Source: Streptomyces sp. VRA16 Mangrove soil (lineage in GTDB: Bacteria > Actinomycetota > Actinomycetes > Streptomycetales > Streptomycetaceae). From it: 64,000 nucleotides of DNA. Under the pieces are notes generated by a model. The model was given only the letters and a program-made list of their open reading frames with translations, had not been told where the DNA came from and searched no databases. Of this stretch, positions 9,623 through 18,530 are shown piece by piece. Position 1 is the first letter of the stretch. Every line of letters begins with the position of its first letter. The translations under genes were made by a program, and so were the position numbers. The stretch spans positions 62,001 to 126,000 of the forward strand of contig NZ_JAFVLN010000005.1 of the NCBI RefSeq assembly GCF_017377775.1, given 5' to 3'.

Positions 9623-11217
9623 GCACCACCACAGCCTCCGCGCCCGTGGCCGTCATCGGCGCCGGCCCGGTGGGCCTGACCGCGGCCATCCTGCTGGCCC
9701 GCCATGGCATCGACTGCGAGATCTACGAACGCCACCCGGCCCCCTACGCCCTTCCCCGCGCCGTCCACCTCGATGACGAGGTCCTGCGGATCCTCCAAGC
9801 CGCCAAAGTGGACACCGCGTTCCGTGCCATCAGCCGGCCCGCACTCGGCATGCAGCTGCTCGACGCCCGCCACCGGGTCCTGGCCCGCTTCCTGCGCGAC
9901 GAGCCACTGGGCGTGCACGGCCACCCCCAGGCCAACATGTTCGACCAGCCCGAACTGGAACGGCTCCTACGCGACCGCGCCGCCCAGATCCCTGGTATCC
10001 GCCTGCACGGCTCTACCGAAGTCACCGCCCTCACCACGCCACCGCCTGGCACCTCGCAGCCCATCGAGGTCACGGTGCATGACCTCGACACCGGACAGGT
10101 CCGCGCCGTCACGGCTGCGGCCGTGCTCGGCTGCGACGGCGCCACCAGCCTCACCCGCACCGCCCTCGGCGCCCGCCCTCTTGTACTTGGCGCCCCGCAG
10201 CGTTGGCTCGTCGTCGACGTCCGCTGTCCTGTCGAACTGCCCGCATGGGACGGCGTTCATCAAGTCTGCGACCCGCAAGCTGCCGCCACGTACATGCGGA
10301 TCGGTGCTGACCGCTACCGCTGGGAGTTCCGGCTCGACGACGCCGCCGCCGAGACCGCGACGACAAACCGCGCAGCCCTGTCGGCCCTGCTCGCCCCGTG
10401 GACGGGCACCGTCCCCACCGCCATGCTCACCGTCCTGCGCACCGCCACCTACACCTTCCGCGCCCAGGTCGCCGACCGCTGGCGGAGCGGCCGGGTCTTC
10501 CTCCTCGGTGACGCGGCTCATTTGACCCCGCCTTTCATCGGCCAGGGCCTGGGAGCCGGACTACGCGACGCACACAACCTCACCTGGAAACTCGCCCGCG
10601 TCCTGACCGGCCGCAGCCCCGAAGCGCTCCTCGACACCTACCAGGCGGAGAGACAGCCGCACGCGAAGCGCCTCATCCGCACCGCCGTGCTCATCGGCCG
10701 GGCGATGACGAGCCCGCACCCCGCCACCACGCTGGCCCGCACGGCCGCTCTCGCGGTGGGCCGGCACACAGGGGGGCTCTCCCCCACCGTCCTGGACAGC
10801 CTCAGCCCCGCCCTCAATGGCGGACGCCTGACCCACCACCGGTCCCGCATCGCCCGCGGCCCCCGCCCCGGTGACCTGTGCCCCCAGCCCCCCATCGTCT
10901 CCCCCGACCACCGGCCGGTACGTCTGGACGACGCCCTGGGCACCGGCTTTGCGCTGCTCACGACACAGCCCCCCACGCCGTACACGCTCCGGCTGTGCCG
11001 CGCCCTGCCCGCCCGCATCGTCACCGTCACCCGCCCATCGGCCGAGCCCACCGGCGCGCCCGAGGGCGCCCTGGTCGATGTGACCGGACAACTCCACGAC
11101 TGGCTGCGCGGCAGCACCGTGCTCCTGCGTCCCGACCGCGTCGTGCTGGCCGCCCAGCGCGGCCGCGACACCATCCACGCCACGATCACCCGCTGGAGCC
11201 CCGCCCTGATCACGTGA
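9619..11217 (+). CDS. FAD-dependent aromatic hydroxylase (MhpA/PheA-like)
   Basis: 532 aa. The three FAD-monooxygenase signatures are present: GAGPVGLTAAILLARHG at the N terminus, GCDGATSLTR near residue 175, and FLLGDAAHLTPPFIGQGLG near residue 295. A thioredoxin-like C-terminal domain follows, as in 3-(3-hydroxyphenyl)propionate hydroxylases. The predicted reaction is NAD(P)H-dependent ortho-hydroxylation of a phenol to a catechol, the substrate for the preceding dioxygenase. Its ATG overlaps the dioxygenase TGA. The exact phenolic substrate cannot be read from sequence. Flavin hydroxylases of this type also occur in polyketide tailoring, but the FAH and dioxygenase neighbours favour catabolism. 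Confidence 0.85.
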   Translation: MSTTTASAPVAVIGAGPVGLTAAILLARHGIDCEIYERHPAPYALPRAVHLDDEVLRILQAAKVDTAFRAISRPALGMQLLDARHRVLARFLRDEPLGVHGHPQANMFDQPELERLLRDRAAQIPGIRLHGSTEVTALTTPPPGTSQPIEVTVHDLDTGQVRAVTAAAVLGCDGATSLTRTALGARPLVLGAPQRWLVVDVRCPVELPAWDGVHQVCDPQAAATYMRIGADRYRWEFRLDDAAAETATTNRAALSALLAPWTGTVPTAMLTVLRTATYTFRAQVADRWRSGRVFLLGDAAHLTPPFIGQGLGAGLRDAHNLTWKLARVLTGRSPEALLDTYQAERQPHAKRLIRTAVLIGRAMTSPHPATTLARTAALAVGRHTGGLSPTVLDSLSPALNGGRLTHHRSRIARGPRPGDLCPQPPIVSPDHRPVRLDDALGTGFALLTTQPPTPYTLRLCRALPARIVTVTRPSAEPTGAPEGALVDVTGQLHDWLRGSTVLLRPDRVVLAAQRGRDTIHATITRWSPALIT

Positions 11218-11255
11218 AAGTTTCATCAGAATTGAAGCGGCTTAGAATCCCAGGC

Positions 11256-11885
11256 ATGTACAAGACGTCCGAGCCCGCCAACCGCTTCGAGCGCCGTCGC
11301 GCCCGCACCCGCCAGGCGCTGATCGGCGCGGCCCGGCAGATCCTTGCCGAGACCGGCGAGAGCGCCGCAAGCATCCAGGACATCGCGGAGCGCGCGGACG
11401 TCGGATTCGGCTCCTTCTACAACCACTTCAGCACCAAGAACGACCTGTTCGATGCGGCCGTCGGCGACGCCCTGGAGGAATACGGGCAGCTCCTCGACAG
11501 CTACACCGCAGACCTCGACGACCCCGCCGACGTCTTCGCCACCAGCGTGCGCCTCACCCTGCGCCTTGCCGCGACACACCCCGAAATCACCCAGATCGTC
11601 CGCCTGCGAGGGTTGTCGCATGTACACGCCGACACCGGCCTGGGACCGCGAGCTCTGCGCGACCTCGAAGTCGGCAAGGTGTCCGGCCGTTTCCGCATCG
11701 ACGACTCCACGATCGCTCTGAGCGCGATCGGCGGGGCCATCATCGGCCTGCTCCAACTCAACACCGACACCGAACTGCCCGGCAAGGCCGGAGACCAGAT
11801 GGCAGAGCTGATGCTGCGCATGCTCGGCCTCCCGCTGGAGGAAGCCCGCACCATCGCCACCCGCCCGCTGCCGGAACTCACCTGA
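11256..11885 (+). CDS. TetR-family transcriptional regulator of the catabolic operon
   Basis: 209 aa from ATG 11256. An N-terminal helix-turn-helix (ASIQDIAERADVGFGSFYNHF, residues about 35-55) is followed by a TetR-type all-helical ligand domain. It is 38 bp downstream of the flavin hydroxylase in the same direction and may be its own unit. The DNA just before it (AAAGTTTCATCA at 11217-11228) resembles a half of the operator at 6295-6318, a weak hint of autoregulation. Likely role: repressor released by a pathway intermediate (inference). Confidence 0.85.
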   Translation: MYKTSEPANRFERRRARTRQALIGAARQILAETGESAASIQDIAERADVGFGSFYNHFSTKNDLFDAAVGDALEEYGQLLDSYTADLDDPADVFATSVRLTLRLAATHPEITQIVRLRGLSHVHADTGLGPRALRDLEVGKVSGRFRIDDSTIALSAIGGAIIGLLQLNTDTELPGKAGDQMAELMLRMLGLPLEEARTIATRPLPELT

Positions 11886-12112
11886 GCAGCGGGCGTTCGT
11901 CGGGCCCGCACGCGCACGGCCCCGCCGCTGCTGAACGCGACAGGCGGCCCCTGCCGTCTGAGAGGACATTCTGAACCGGTATGCCTGATTCCCGCAGTTG
12001 GCTTGGGCCAGGCACCTTCCTGGCGGTCACATGGCCCTTCGGCGGCTTCTACAGTGTCCCGAGGTAGAGGGCGCGGGCGGGGACGGTAGATCAGAAGGGC
12101 TGGCTCAAGAGC

Positions 12113-12763
12113 GTGGTGCAGATCGAGCGGTTGGTGGACCTGAAGCCCATCCACCAGCGTCAGGCTGCCGCCCTAGCCCTGTGGCGGTGGCGCGCGCCGA
12201 TATTCGCGTTCGAATTGGATGCGGAATGGGGCGTCGACCAGTCCGTGCTGGAGTCGCTGTTCCGACTGGCAGCATCGCCCGCTGGTGAACAGTCGGATCG
12301 CGCATACCGGCGAGTAATCGCCGAGCTGTGCACGGCCCCGCTCTTCACGTCTGAAGTCGACCCGGACACGGTCCAGCTCTTCCAGTTGGAGACTATTGGC
12401 AACCTGCTGACCTTCGGCGAACTGCTGGACAAGGCTGGCGTGGACGACGTCGAGCGAGTGGTCGAAGCCTCGGCCGGCCTGGCGACCTACCTCGACGGTC
12501 TCGTCGAGGGCTCCTTTTACTCTCACCCCGCGGAGGAAGCCCACCGCCAGTACCTCGCCGACCTGGCGGACCAGGCGAGCGAGGGCTACTTCGCGTCGCG
12601 CCACTTCGCTGTCGAGGCCGCCTGCCACGGTGCTCTCGAAGTCCTCCCCGATTCCGCAGGGCTGCTCGACTCGTCCACGGGTCGCGAGTTGCTCGCGCTC
12701 TGCGAGGACTTCGGCGAAGAGCTCGTCACAACGATGCAGTGGCTCCGCACGACGGGTCACTAG
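12113..12763 (+). CDS. Hypothetical protein, no recognised domain
   Basis: 216 aa from GTG 12113 (a second GTG follows at once at 12116). The protein is helical and acidic, without a signal peptide or membrane segments. Visible features are RQAAALALWRWRAPIFAFE near the N terminus and a leucine/glutamate-rich C-terminal half (ELLALCEDFGEELV). Codon use fits a real Streptomyces gene. It stands between the TetR gene and an IS5-type insertion, and the coiled-coil gene of that unit converges on it. I do not recognise the family; a small immunity-type protein is possible but unproven. Confidence 0.6.
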   Translation: MVQIERLVDLKPIHQRQAAALALWRWRAPIFAFELDAEWGVDQSVLESLFRLAASPAGEQSDRAYRRVIAELCTAPLFTSEVDPDTVQLFQLETIGNLLTFGELLDKAGVDDVERVVEASAGLATYLDGLVEGSFYSHPAEEAHRQYLADLADQASEGYFASRHFAVEAACHGALEVLPDSAGLLDSSTGRELLALCEDFGEELVTTMQWLRTTGH

Positions 12764-12832
12764 CGATCGGGTCGCGAGCTGGATGGCAAGTGCGGCAGCC
12801 GTGACGGACGGGTGGCTCGAAACGGAGGACTG

Positions 12833-13246
12833 TTACGGGAGGCGCCGGATGAACAGGCCCGGTTCGGTCTCGGCGAGGACGCCCAGGCTGACCAGGCGCT
12901 TGAGCTTGTGCCGGGTGCTCTCGATGTTCTTCGGCTTGAGCGGGAGGTCCAGGGCCTGGCACAGGTCGCGGGCACGCATCGGTCCCACAGCGTCGGCGAA
13001 GACGTCGAGGATCTGCTGGTAAGCCGGGTGGGCCGACAGGACGGGCGGCTCCTCGGCTGGCTCCGGGAGAGGCGGGAGGGCAAGGAGCGTCTTACGGATC
13101 ACCGCCAGGCTCTCGATCTCCTCGTCGAGTTCACGCAGGCGCGCGGTGAGCTCGTCCATCTGCGCACGGATCCGGGTTGCATCGCCGGCGAGCTCGCGTT
13201 CACGCGCGTCGATCCGTTCCAGAAGCGGCGTGACTTGGTCGTCCAT
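12833..13246 (-). CDS. Coiled-coil plus winged-helix protein downstream of a transposase
   Basis: 137 aa. Residues 5-50 form a charged heptad-type coiled coil (ERIDARERELAGDATRIRAQ onward). Residues 75-135 form a winged-helix-like domain (YQQILDVFADAVGPMRARDL, then STRHKLKRLVSLGVLAETEP). It starts 4 bp after the IS5-type transposase stop, so both are probably on one transcript. Relatives of the same architecture occur at 33821-34354 and, as an N-terminal stub, at 37688-37876. A DNA-binding or transposition-accessory role is a guess. The family is not one I can name. Confidence 0.7.
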   Translation of the reverse strand: MDDQVTPLLERIDARERELAGDATRIRAQMDELTARLRELDEEIESLAVIRKTLLALPPLPEPAEEPPVLSAHPAYQQILDVFADAVGPMRARDLCQALDLPLKPKNIESTRHKLKRLVSLGVLAETEPGLFIRRLP

Positions 13247-13250
13247 GCGG

Positions 13251-14079
13251 TCACCCGCGCCAGCTGGGCGTGGTCTGGCCGGTGAGGCGGCGCGCTATCA
13301 CGTCGATCATGGCCCAGCGCACCCTGGACTCCGAGGACTTCGGCCTGCTCTCGTAGTCCCGCACGAGCCGCCGAAACAGCATGAGGATGCCGAGCGTCTG
13401 CTCTACGATCCACCTCTTGACCTGCGGGACGAAGCCGACGCCCGTGTCGGTCGGGTTGCGTTCAACGATCTCGACATCGATGCCGACCATGGTGCCGTAC
13501 TCGACGACGGTCTTCTTGAAGCCCTGGTCCACCAGCGCCTTCTTGATGGTGCCGATGGGAGCGACTCGGCCGAGGAGCGCGATGCCGAAAGCGTTGTCGT
13601 GGGCGCTGGCGGCCGGCACGGTCACGGCGATGACCAGGCCGAGGACGTCCACCGCCAGCCCGCGCTTGCGACCCGGTACCTTCTTGGCCGCGTCGTTCCC
13701 GGTCGTGGTAGCGGGCACGTTCACCGCCGCGCGGACGCTCTGTGTGTCGATCACGACCAAGCTCGGGTCCTCCGCCCGCCCGGCCTTCTCGCGGACCTGC
13801 CAGCGCAGCAAGTCGTTGATCTTCACGTCCGTGCCGTCGTCACGCCAGGCCGCGAAGTAGTAGTAGACGGCCGACTTCGGCGGCAGGTCGTGCGGGAGGT
13901 AGTCCCACTGGCAGCCGGTTCTGCCCTGGTACAGGATCGCGTTGACGATCTCCCGCATCTCGTATCGCCTGATGCCCGGTCGGGGATAGGTGGTCGGCCT
14001 TCCATGCCGAGATCACCGGCTCGATCAGCGCCCACCGCTCATCGGACAGATCGCTCTTGTAGGGCTTGCGGTCACTCAC
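13251..14079 (-). pseudogene. IS5-family transposase in two frames
   Basis: The N terminus (VSDRKPYKSDLSDERWALIE) starts at GTG 14079. It must shift +1 near 13965-13975 to continue as RRYEMREIVNAILYQGRTGC. From there the DDE domain runs on: LVVIDTQSVRAA (first Asp), GRKRGLAVDVLGLVIAV (second Asp), and KRWIVEQTLGILMLFRRLVR (Glu). The tail is complete to RLTGQTTPSWRG. Some IS5 subgroups use programmed frameshifting, so this could be active or a simple indel; I cannot tell. A coiled-coil/winged-helix gene follows within 4 bp. Terminal repeats were not identified. Confidence 0.8.
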
Positions 14080-14270
14080 CCGAATAGCCCAGCAGTACCA
14101 AGCCGCGCGACCGGCCCGGATCGCCCAAACCCACACGAACAGGCGACCACAAGACGGTCGTACCGGCTCAGAACGTCCTCTGACAGGGTTCGTGGCCCGG
14201 CCTCCAGCGCCCGTGCCCCGCGTACATGGGTCCGGGCCAGGCCCTGCCAGGAGCGACGGATACCAGCTGC

Positions 14271-15410
14271 TTACGAGGCGTCGGCGAGGAGATGCCGCAG
14301 CGCGGGCATGAGCGCGAGGGCGATGGCCTCGCCGCCTTCAGGGTTCGGGTGGAGCCGGTCGCCGATGTGGAAGGCGTCGCGCTGTGCCGGTGTGGCTGCG
14401 TCGTCGGCGGCCAGAGCCTGGTCCAGGTCGACGGCCGCGTCGAAGGATGTCTCGGTCGCCAGTCTGGTGTTGACCTCCTGTCGTACTGCCTCGGCCTGCG
14501 ACGTCCACGCCTCGTTCCCGAAGAAGGGCGGGATGGTGCAGGCGACGGCCCGCGCACCGTGCTGGCGGGCGGACGCCGCGAACGCACCGATGCCTGCCAG
14601 AAGTGCGTCGGCGCCGACCACTTCGTCCGCTGCCTCGGGCAAGGACGCCGGGTGCACCAGGTCGTTGACACCGATGAGCACGACGACCAGGCCGACCGGC
14701 TCGCCGCCGAACACCTGAGGAATGAAACGCCCGCTGGCGGCGGGCCCGAAGGTGGGCTGCGACTTCGGCGCATCGTGCAGCACCCTGTTGCCTGCGATGC
14801 CCAGGTTCCGTACAGCGGTGCGTCCAGGGAACTCCGCGCGCAGGTGGCGCTCGAGAGCGGCCGGCCAAAACCCCATCTGCGTGATGGAGTCACCGAACAG
14901 GGCCAGGCCGGTGACCGGCCCGTGGGTCTCGACCTCGATCGCGGTCACCGCGTTGAGCAGTCCCAGGCCGGGCAAGGAAAGCATGGCGCTCAGCATTTCG
15001 GCGGCAGGGCCGGTGGGGGCCATGTCGCCCTGTGCCTCGAGCCGGGCTTGACCGTGGGCCAGCACGGGAGACAGCGCCGCCGCAGACTGGCGTTCCGTGG
15101 CCTGGCAGGAGATTTCGATCGTGGCGCCCGGCCGCAGGGCCAACGGCGCCGGATCGCACAGCACTTCCTGCCCGTGCTCCAGCACGATCCGGGGGGAACC
15201 GTGCAGGAGGAGCGGCGTGGCTCTCCCCCCGTCCACGGCCACGCTCAGTGCGTCGATCACCGAGGGGCCTTCCGTCCCGGAGGCCCGCAACCGCACACGT
15301 AGCCGCCCTCCGTGCACATTGCTCGTCACAAGAAGCTGCTGTTGCAGCGTCGCGACCTTGGCTGTCGCGCCTTCCAGGGGAGTGCAGTTCCACACGGTGT
15401 GCCACACCAT
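14271..15410 (-). CDS. SGNH/GDSL hydrolase (probable carbohydrate esterase)
   Basis: 379 aa from ATG 15410 with an AAAGGAA ribosome-binding site. The N-terminal 160 residues are a beta-rich accessory domain. The SGNH domain follows: GLALFGDSITQMGFW (nucleophile Ser), LGIAGNRVL, LIGVNDLVHPAS (oxyanion Asn), and GDRLHPNPEGG (catalytic Asp/His). No signal peptide is evident. It lies 157 bp downstream of the beta-mannosidase in the same direction, so deacylation of manno-oligosaccharides or another decorated glycan is a reasonable inference. Other GDSL substrates cannot be excluded. Confidence 0.82.
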   Translation of the reverse strand: MVWHTVWNCTPLEGATAKVATLQQQLLVTSNVHGGRLRVRLRASGTEGPSVIDALSVAVDGGRATPLLLHGSPRIVLEHGQEVLCDPAPLALRPGATIEISCQATERQSAAALSPVLAHGQARLEAQGDMAPTGPAAEMLSAMLSLPGLGLLNAVTAIEVETHGPVTGLALFGDSITQMGFWPAALERHLRAEFPGRTAVRNLGIAGNRVLHDAPKSQPTFGPAASGRFIPQVFGGEPVGLVVVLIGVNDLVHPASLPEAADEVVGADALLAGIGAFAASARQHGARAVACTIPPFFGNEAWTSQAEAVRQEVNTRLATETSFDAAVDLDQALAADDAATPAQRDAFHIGDRLHPNPEGGEAIALALMPALRHLLADAS

Positions 15411-15567
15411 GGCGGGTTCCTTTCGGTTGTCGAGTGCCGCGGAGGAGAGCGCGGACGGCCGGTCCGGACCGCCACGCGCCGCCCAAGGCGGCGGATGGCG
15501 GCGGATCCTGTGGTGGTGCACAGGAGGTTGTATCGGGGCCCGGAACGAAAATCCGGGCCCCACGCGG

Positions 15568-18186
15568 TCAGCCAGCCGACTGGGTCAAAGGAAAGGTCAG
15601 CACCTTCAGGGATGCGGGGTCGGCTCCCGTCACCTGGATGACGATCTCGTCGCCGTCACGCAGGTCGAACGCGTTGTCGGACAGACGCATGCCGATGACC
15701 GGCTGCTCGATCCGGACCATGTACGCATAGCCGGTGGCGCGGATCCGCAAGGCGTTCGGCTCCGCCTTGACGTCGAGTGAACTCGGCCCGAAGTGCAGGT
15801 CCTTGATCTCCGCGAAGTGCTTGCGGACGGACGGTGCCCGGCCGTCGGGCGCCGAGACCCATGCGTAGTGGTGTGCGTCGGCCGTGAATTCACCGACGGC
15901 TGCCGACCACACACGGGCCGACTCGCCGGGGGCGGCGGCAGCGGTGATGCGGCGGGAGGTCCGGTCGCTGCCGTCGAAGGCGCCGAGCTCGACGTCCACG
16001 TCCAGGCGGGCCGCGGTGCGGGTGTTGTTGGCCAGCCAGAGCTCCAGGTCACCGGCTGGTGTTGTACGGAAGCTGAGGGCCAGCGGGGCCGACGCCCGGC
16101 GTGCGGTGTAGTAGGCGGCCTTCGGGATGCCGTCATGGTCGACGACGGACCACGTGAAGCCGGGCCACACATCGTTGTACTGCCACATGAGGGCGCCGGC
16201 CGTGTGCGGTTGGCGCCGCCGGTAGTGCTCGATGCCGAAGGCCATGCCCTCGGCCTGGACGGCCTGGGTGAAGGCAATGTACTGGTCGAGGCCTTCGGGC
16301 AGGCCGGTGGTGACGGACAGCAGTTCGTCGCCCTTGTTCTTGGGATGGTCCTTGTTGTGCTGGTCGAAGACCGGCGAGTGGACGGTCAGGTCCTCCTCGG
16401 CGATCCAGCGACGCAGTGTGGCGGCTTCCGGAGCGGCGTGGATGCCGAACTCGCTGACGAACTTGGCGGTGTCGTCGGCGTAGCGCCGGTAGTGGCGGGC
16501 GTCGCCGACGGAGGGGAAGGTGCTGGGGCCGACTGACACACCGGGCATGATGAGGCCGTGCCAGACCTCCCAGGTGTGGCGGTCGCCGTCGTCCGTGCCG
16601 ATGACGGACAGCACGCCGTTCTCCTCGCCGTAGGGGCTGCCGGGCCAGTACGGGGTGATGCCGTCGTGGGTGGCGACGGCGCCGGGGAGGATGTCGGTGT
16701 AGAACTGACGTCCCCAGCCGGACGTGCCGTCCGCTCCCTCGTCCAGATGTCCCCACACCAAGGCGCGCATCATCAGTGCCTCGTTGTTACCGCACCACAA
16801 GGCCAGGCAGGCCCGGTTACGCAGCCGGCGGACCTGGTACTCGGCCTCCAGTTCCACTTCGCGGCGCAGACCCGCTTCACGGTCGGGGTAGTCGACGTTC
16901 GCGAACATGAAGTCCTGCCACACCAGCACGCCGAGTTCGTCGCACGCCCGGTAGAACGCATCGTGTTCGTAGATGCCGCCGCCCCACACCCGCAGCATCG
17001 TCAGGTTGCCTTCGGTGGCACGTAGCACCAGATCCCGATGGGTGGACTCCCCCACCGAGCCGACCAAGGAGCTGGCCGGCAGCCAGTTGGCCCCGCGGGC
17101 GAAAAGCGGCACGCCGTTGAGGACGAAGCCGAAGTAGCGGCCGCCCTCCTCCTCATCGGGTGCGCGGTTCAGTTCGAGGGTGCGCAGCCCGACGCGGTCG
17201 GTCAGCGTGTCCACCACAGCGTCACCGTCCCACAGTTCGATGACGACCTGATGGAGTGCAGGTGTCCCCAGGTCGTGCGTCCACCACAACTCCGGGTCAT
17301 CGACAAGGATCTCGCTCTGGGACGGCGAGCTCCCCAGGTGCATCTCGGCACGGAACTCGCGGCCCGACGGAGAGCGCAGCAGCACGTGCGCGGTCAGCTC
17401 CGCGCCGGGCTTCGAGGTCTCGACGGTGACCCGCACGCGTGCCGTGCTGTGATCGTCGTCCAGCTGGGTGAGGGCGACATGGTGGCCCGTCAGGGTGGCC
17501 GCCGGCGCCACCTCCAGGCGGGCCTGGCGCCAGATTCCGATCGAGGGGACGTGCGGGCCGAAGTCCCAGCCCCAGGAGAATGCCGCCTTGCGGACACGCG
17601 CGGCGACGGGCATGGTCACCGCCCAGTGCGCGTCTTCGACCGACACCTCGCCGGGTGCGTCGGCGGAGTGCTCCGTGTGGGCCGTGTCGTCTTCGTCGCC
17701 CGGGTTCATGAGCGCGAGCATCCGTTCGATGGTCTGGGCAGCGGACGCAACGGGCTCGCGGCCCAGCAGGGGCGGGAGAAAGCGGACCAGGACTGTGTTG
17801 TCCTCGCCCACGGCGTCGGTGACGTCGAAGGCCGCGGGACGGAACTGGTTCTCGTGGCGCCCCAGATGACGGCCGTTCAGCCATACATCGGCGACCGTGT
17901 CCAGCCCGTCGAAGACCAGCCGGGCCGCGCCCGGGCCAGGGTGGGCAAAGCGTGTGCGGTACCACCACTCACGTTCCTGGACCCAGTCCACGCCATGCTC
18001 ATTGGCGCCGATGAACGGATGTTCCACCAACCCCGCAGCCATCAGCGACTCGTGCACCCCGCCCGGCACCACGGCCGGAATCCAGGCCCCCGTCTCACTA
18101 TCGTTGACAACGTTGTCTACGTGCCCTTCGCCGACGAGGTACGAGCGGACCTCGAAGTCGTCGAGGGCGATTGCTCTACGCGCCAT
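15568..18186 (-). CDS. Beta-mannosidase-like glycoside hydrolase family 2 protein
   Basis: 872 aa from ATG 18186. GH2 layout: an N-terminal jelly roll (WIPAVVPGGVHESL, WWYRTRFAHPG, DVWLNGRHLGRHENQF), an immunoglobulin-like domain, a TIM barrel (LRVWGGGIYEHDAFYRACDE) and C-terminal beta domains. The acid/base Glu is in ALWCGNNEAL near residue 467 and the nucleophile in KFVSEFGIHA near residue 578. There is no signal peptide, so it is probably cytoplasmic and acts on imported oligosaccharides. The promoter region contains a 46-bp block shared with the catabolic operon at 6410. A GACAACGTTGTC palindrome lies inside the early coding region. Confidence 0.9.
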   Translation of the reverse strand: MARRAIALDDFEVRSYLVGEGHVDNVVNDSETGAWIPAVVPGGVHESLMAAGLVEHPFIGANEHGVDWVQEREWWYRTRFAHPGPGAARLVFDGLDTVADVWLNGRHLGRHENQFRPAAFDVTDAVGEDNTVLVRFLPPLLGREPVASAAQTIERMLALMNPGDEDDTAHTEHSADAPGEVSVEDAHWAVTMPVAARVRKAAFSWGWDFGPHVPSIGIWRQARLEVAPAATLTGHHVALTQLDDDHSTARVRVTVETSKPGAELTAHVLLRSPSGREFRAEMHLGSSPSQSEILVDDPELWWTHDLGTPALHQVVIELWDGDAVVDTLTDRVGLRTLELNRAPDEEEGGRYFGFVLNGVPLFARGANWLPASSLVGSVGESTHRDLVLRATEGNLTMLRVWGGGIYEHDAFYRACDELGVLVWQDFMFANVDYPDREAGLRREVELEAEYQVRRLRNRACLALWCGNNEALMMRALVWGHLDEGADGTSGWGRQFYTDILPGAVATHDGITPYWPGSPYGEENGVLSVIGTDDGDRHTWEVWHGLIMPGVSVGPSTFPSVGDARHYRRYADDTAKFVSEFGIHAAPEAATLRRWIAEEDLTVHSPVFDQHNKDHPKNKGDELLSVTTGLPEGLDQYIAFTQAVQAEGMAFGIEHYRRRQPHTAGALMWQYNDVWPGFTWSVVDHDGIPKAAYYTARRASAPLALSFRTTPAGDLELWLANNTRTAARLDVDVELGAFDGSDRTSRRITAAAAPGESARVWSAAVGEFTADAHHYAWVSAPDGRAPSVRKHFAEIKDLHFGPSSLDVKAEPNALRIRATGYAYMVRIEQPVIGMRLSDNAFDLRDGDEIVIQVTGADPASLKVLTFPLTQSAG
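18106..18117. promoter_or_regulatory. Perfect 12-bp palindrome resembling a LacI-type operator
   Basis: GACAACGTTGTC with a central CG, the kind of site used by LacI-family sugar repressors in actinobacteria. It lies about 70 bp inside the mannosidase reading frame (codons for DNVV), downstream of the predicted start. A roadblock operator is conceivable. No LacI gene is in the window, so this is only a candidate and could be coincidence. Confidence 0.3.
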
Positions 18187-18233
18187 ATGCCGAACCCTTC
18201 TGCGCATGTCTACCTGATACGGAAACAGTGCCA

Positions 18234-18279
18234 CCAAATTTGATGTGATCCTCAAACTTGATGACTCCATGTGTCAATG
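18234..18279 (-). promoter_or_regulatory. Promoter/operator module B (partner of 6275-6320)
   Basis: Read on the minus strand: CATTGACA, then after a 10-bp spacer TCAAGTTTGAGGATCACATC, then AAATTTGG. It matches module A at 37 of 46 positions without gaps. The block lies about 50-95 bp before the mannosidase ATG in the same orientation as module A to its gene. A shared regulator for the two operons is inferred. Confidence 0.6.
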
Positions 18280-18338
18280 GGTGCGAGGCGAGGCCGAGAT
18301 GCGCCGCAGGCCGCGGGCCTGCCAGGCCGGCCGTGCTG

Positions 18339-18530
18339 TCAGCGGGGTCCCGTGCCGTCGTGGGCGACCGCGATGATCTCTGCGGCAATGGCCACGGCGG
18401 TCTCCTGCGGGGTGCCTCCCCCAAGCTGGAGGTCGATCGGGGCGCGCAGCCGGGAGAGTTCCGCCTCGTTCAGGCCGGCGGCGCGAAGGCGTTCGAGCCG
18501 GTCCTGGGTGGCGTTGGCGGAGCCTGGGCG
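18339..18530 (-). pseudogene. XdhC/CoxI-family C-terminal fragment
   Basis: The translation reading RLERLRAAGLNEAELSRLRA, then PIDLQLGGGTPQETAVAIAA, then EIIAVAHDG matches the conserved tail of XdhC-type proteins (molybdenum-cofactor insertion for xanthine dehydrogenase-like enzymes). Only about 55 residues remain. The fragment is joined in frame to the end of a degraded SDR gene, so it is a deletion scar rather than a gene. The right boundary is approximate. Confidence 0.6.

Noticed and set aside
15032..18243. Long plus-strand frames opposite the esterase and mannosidase
   Set aside because: No domains; they arise from strong third-position GC on the minus strand.
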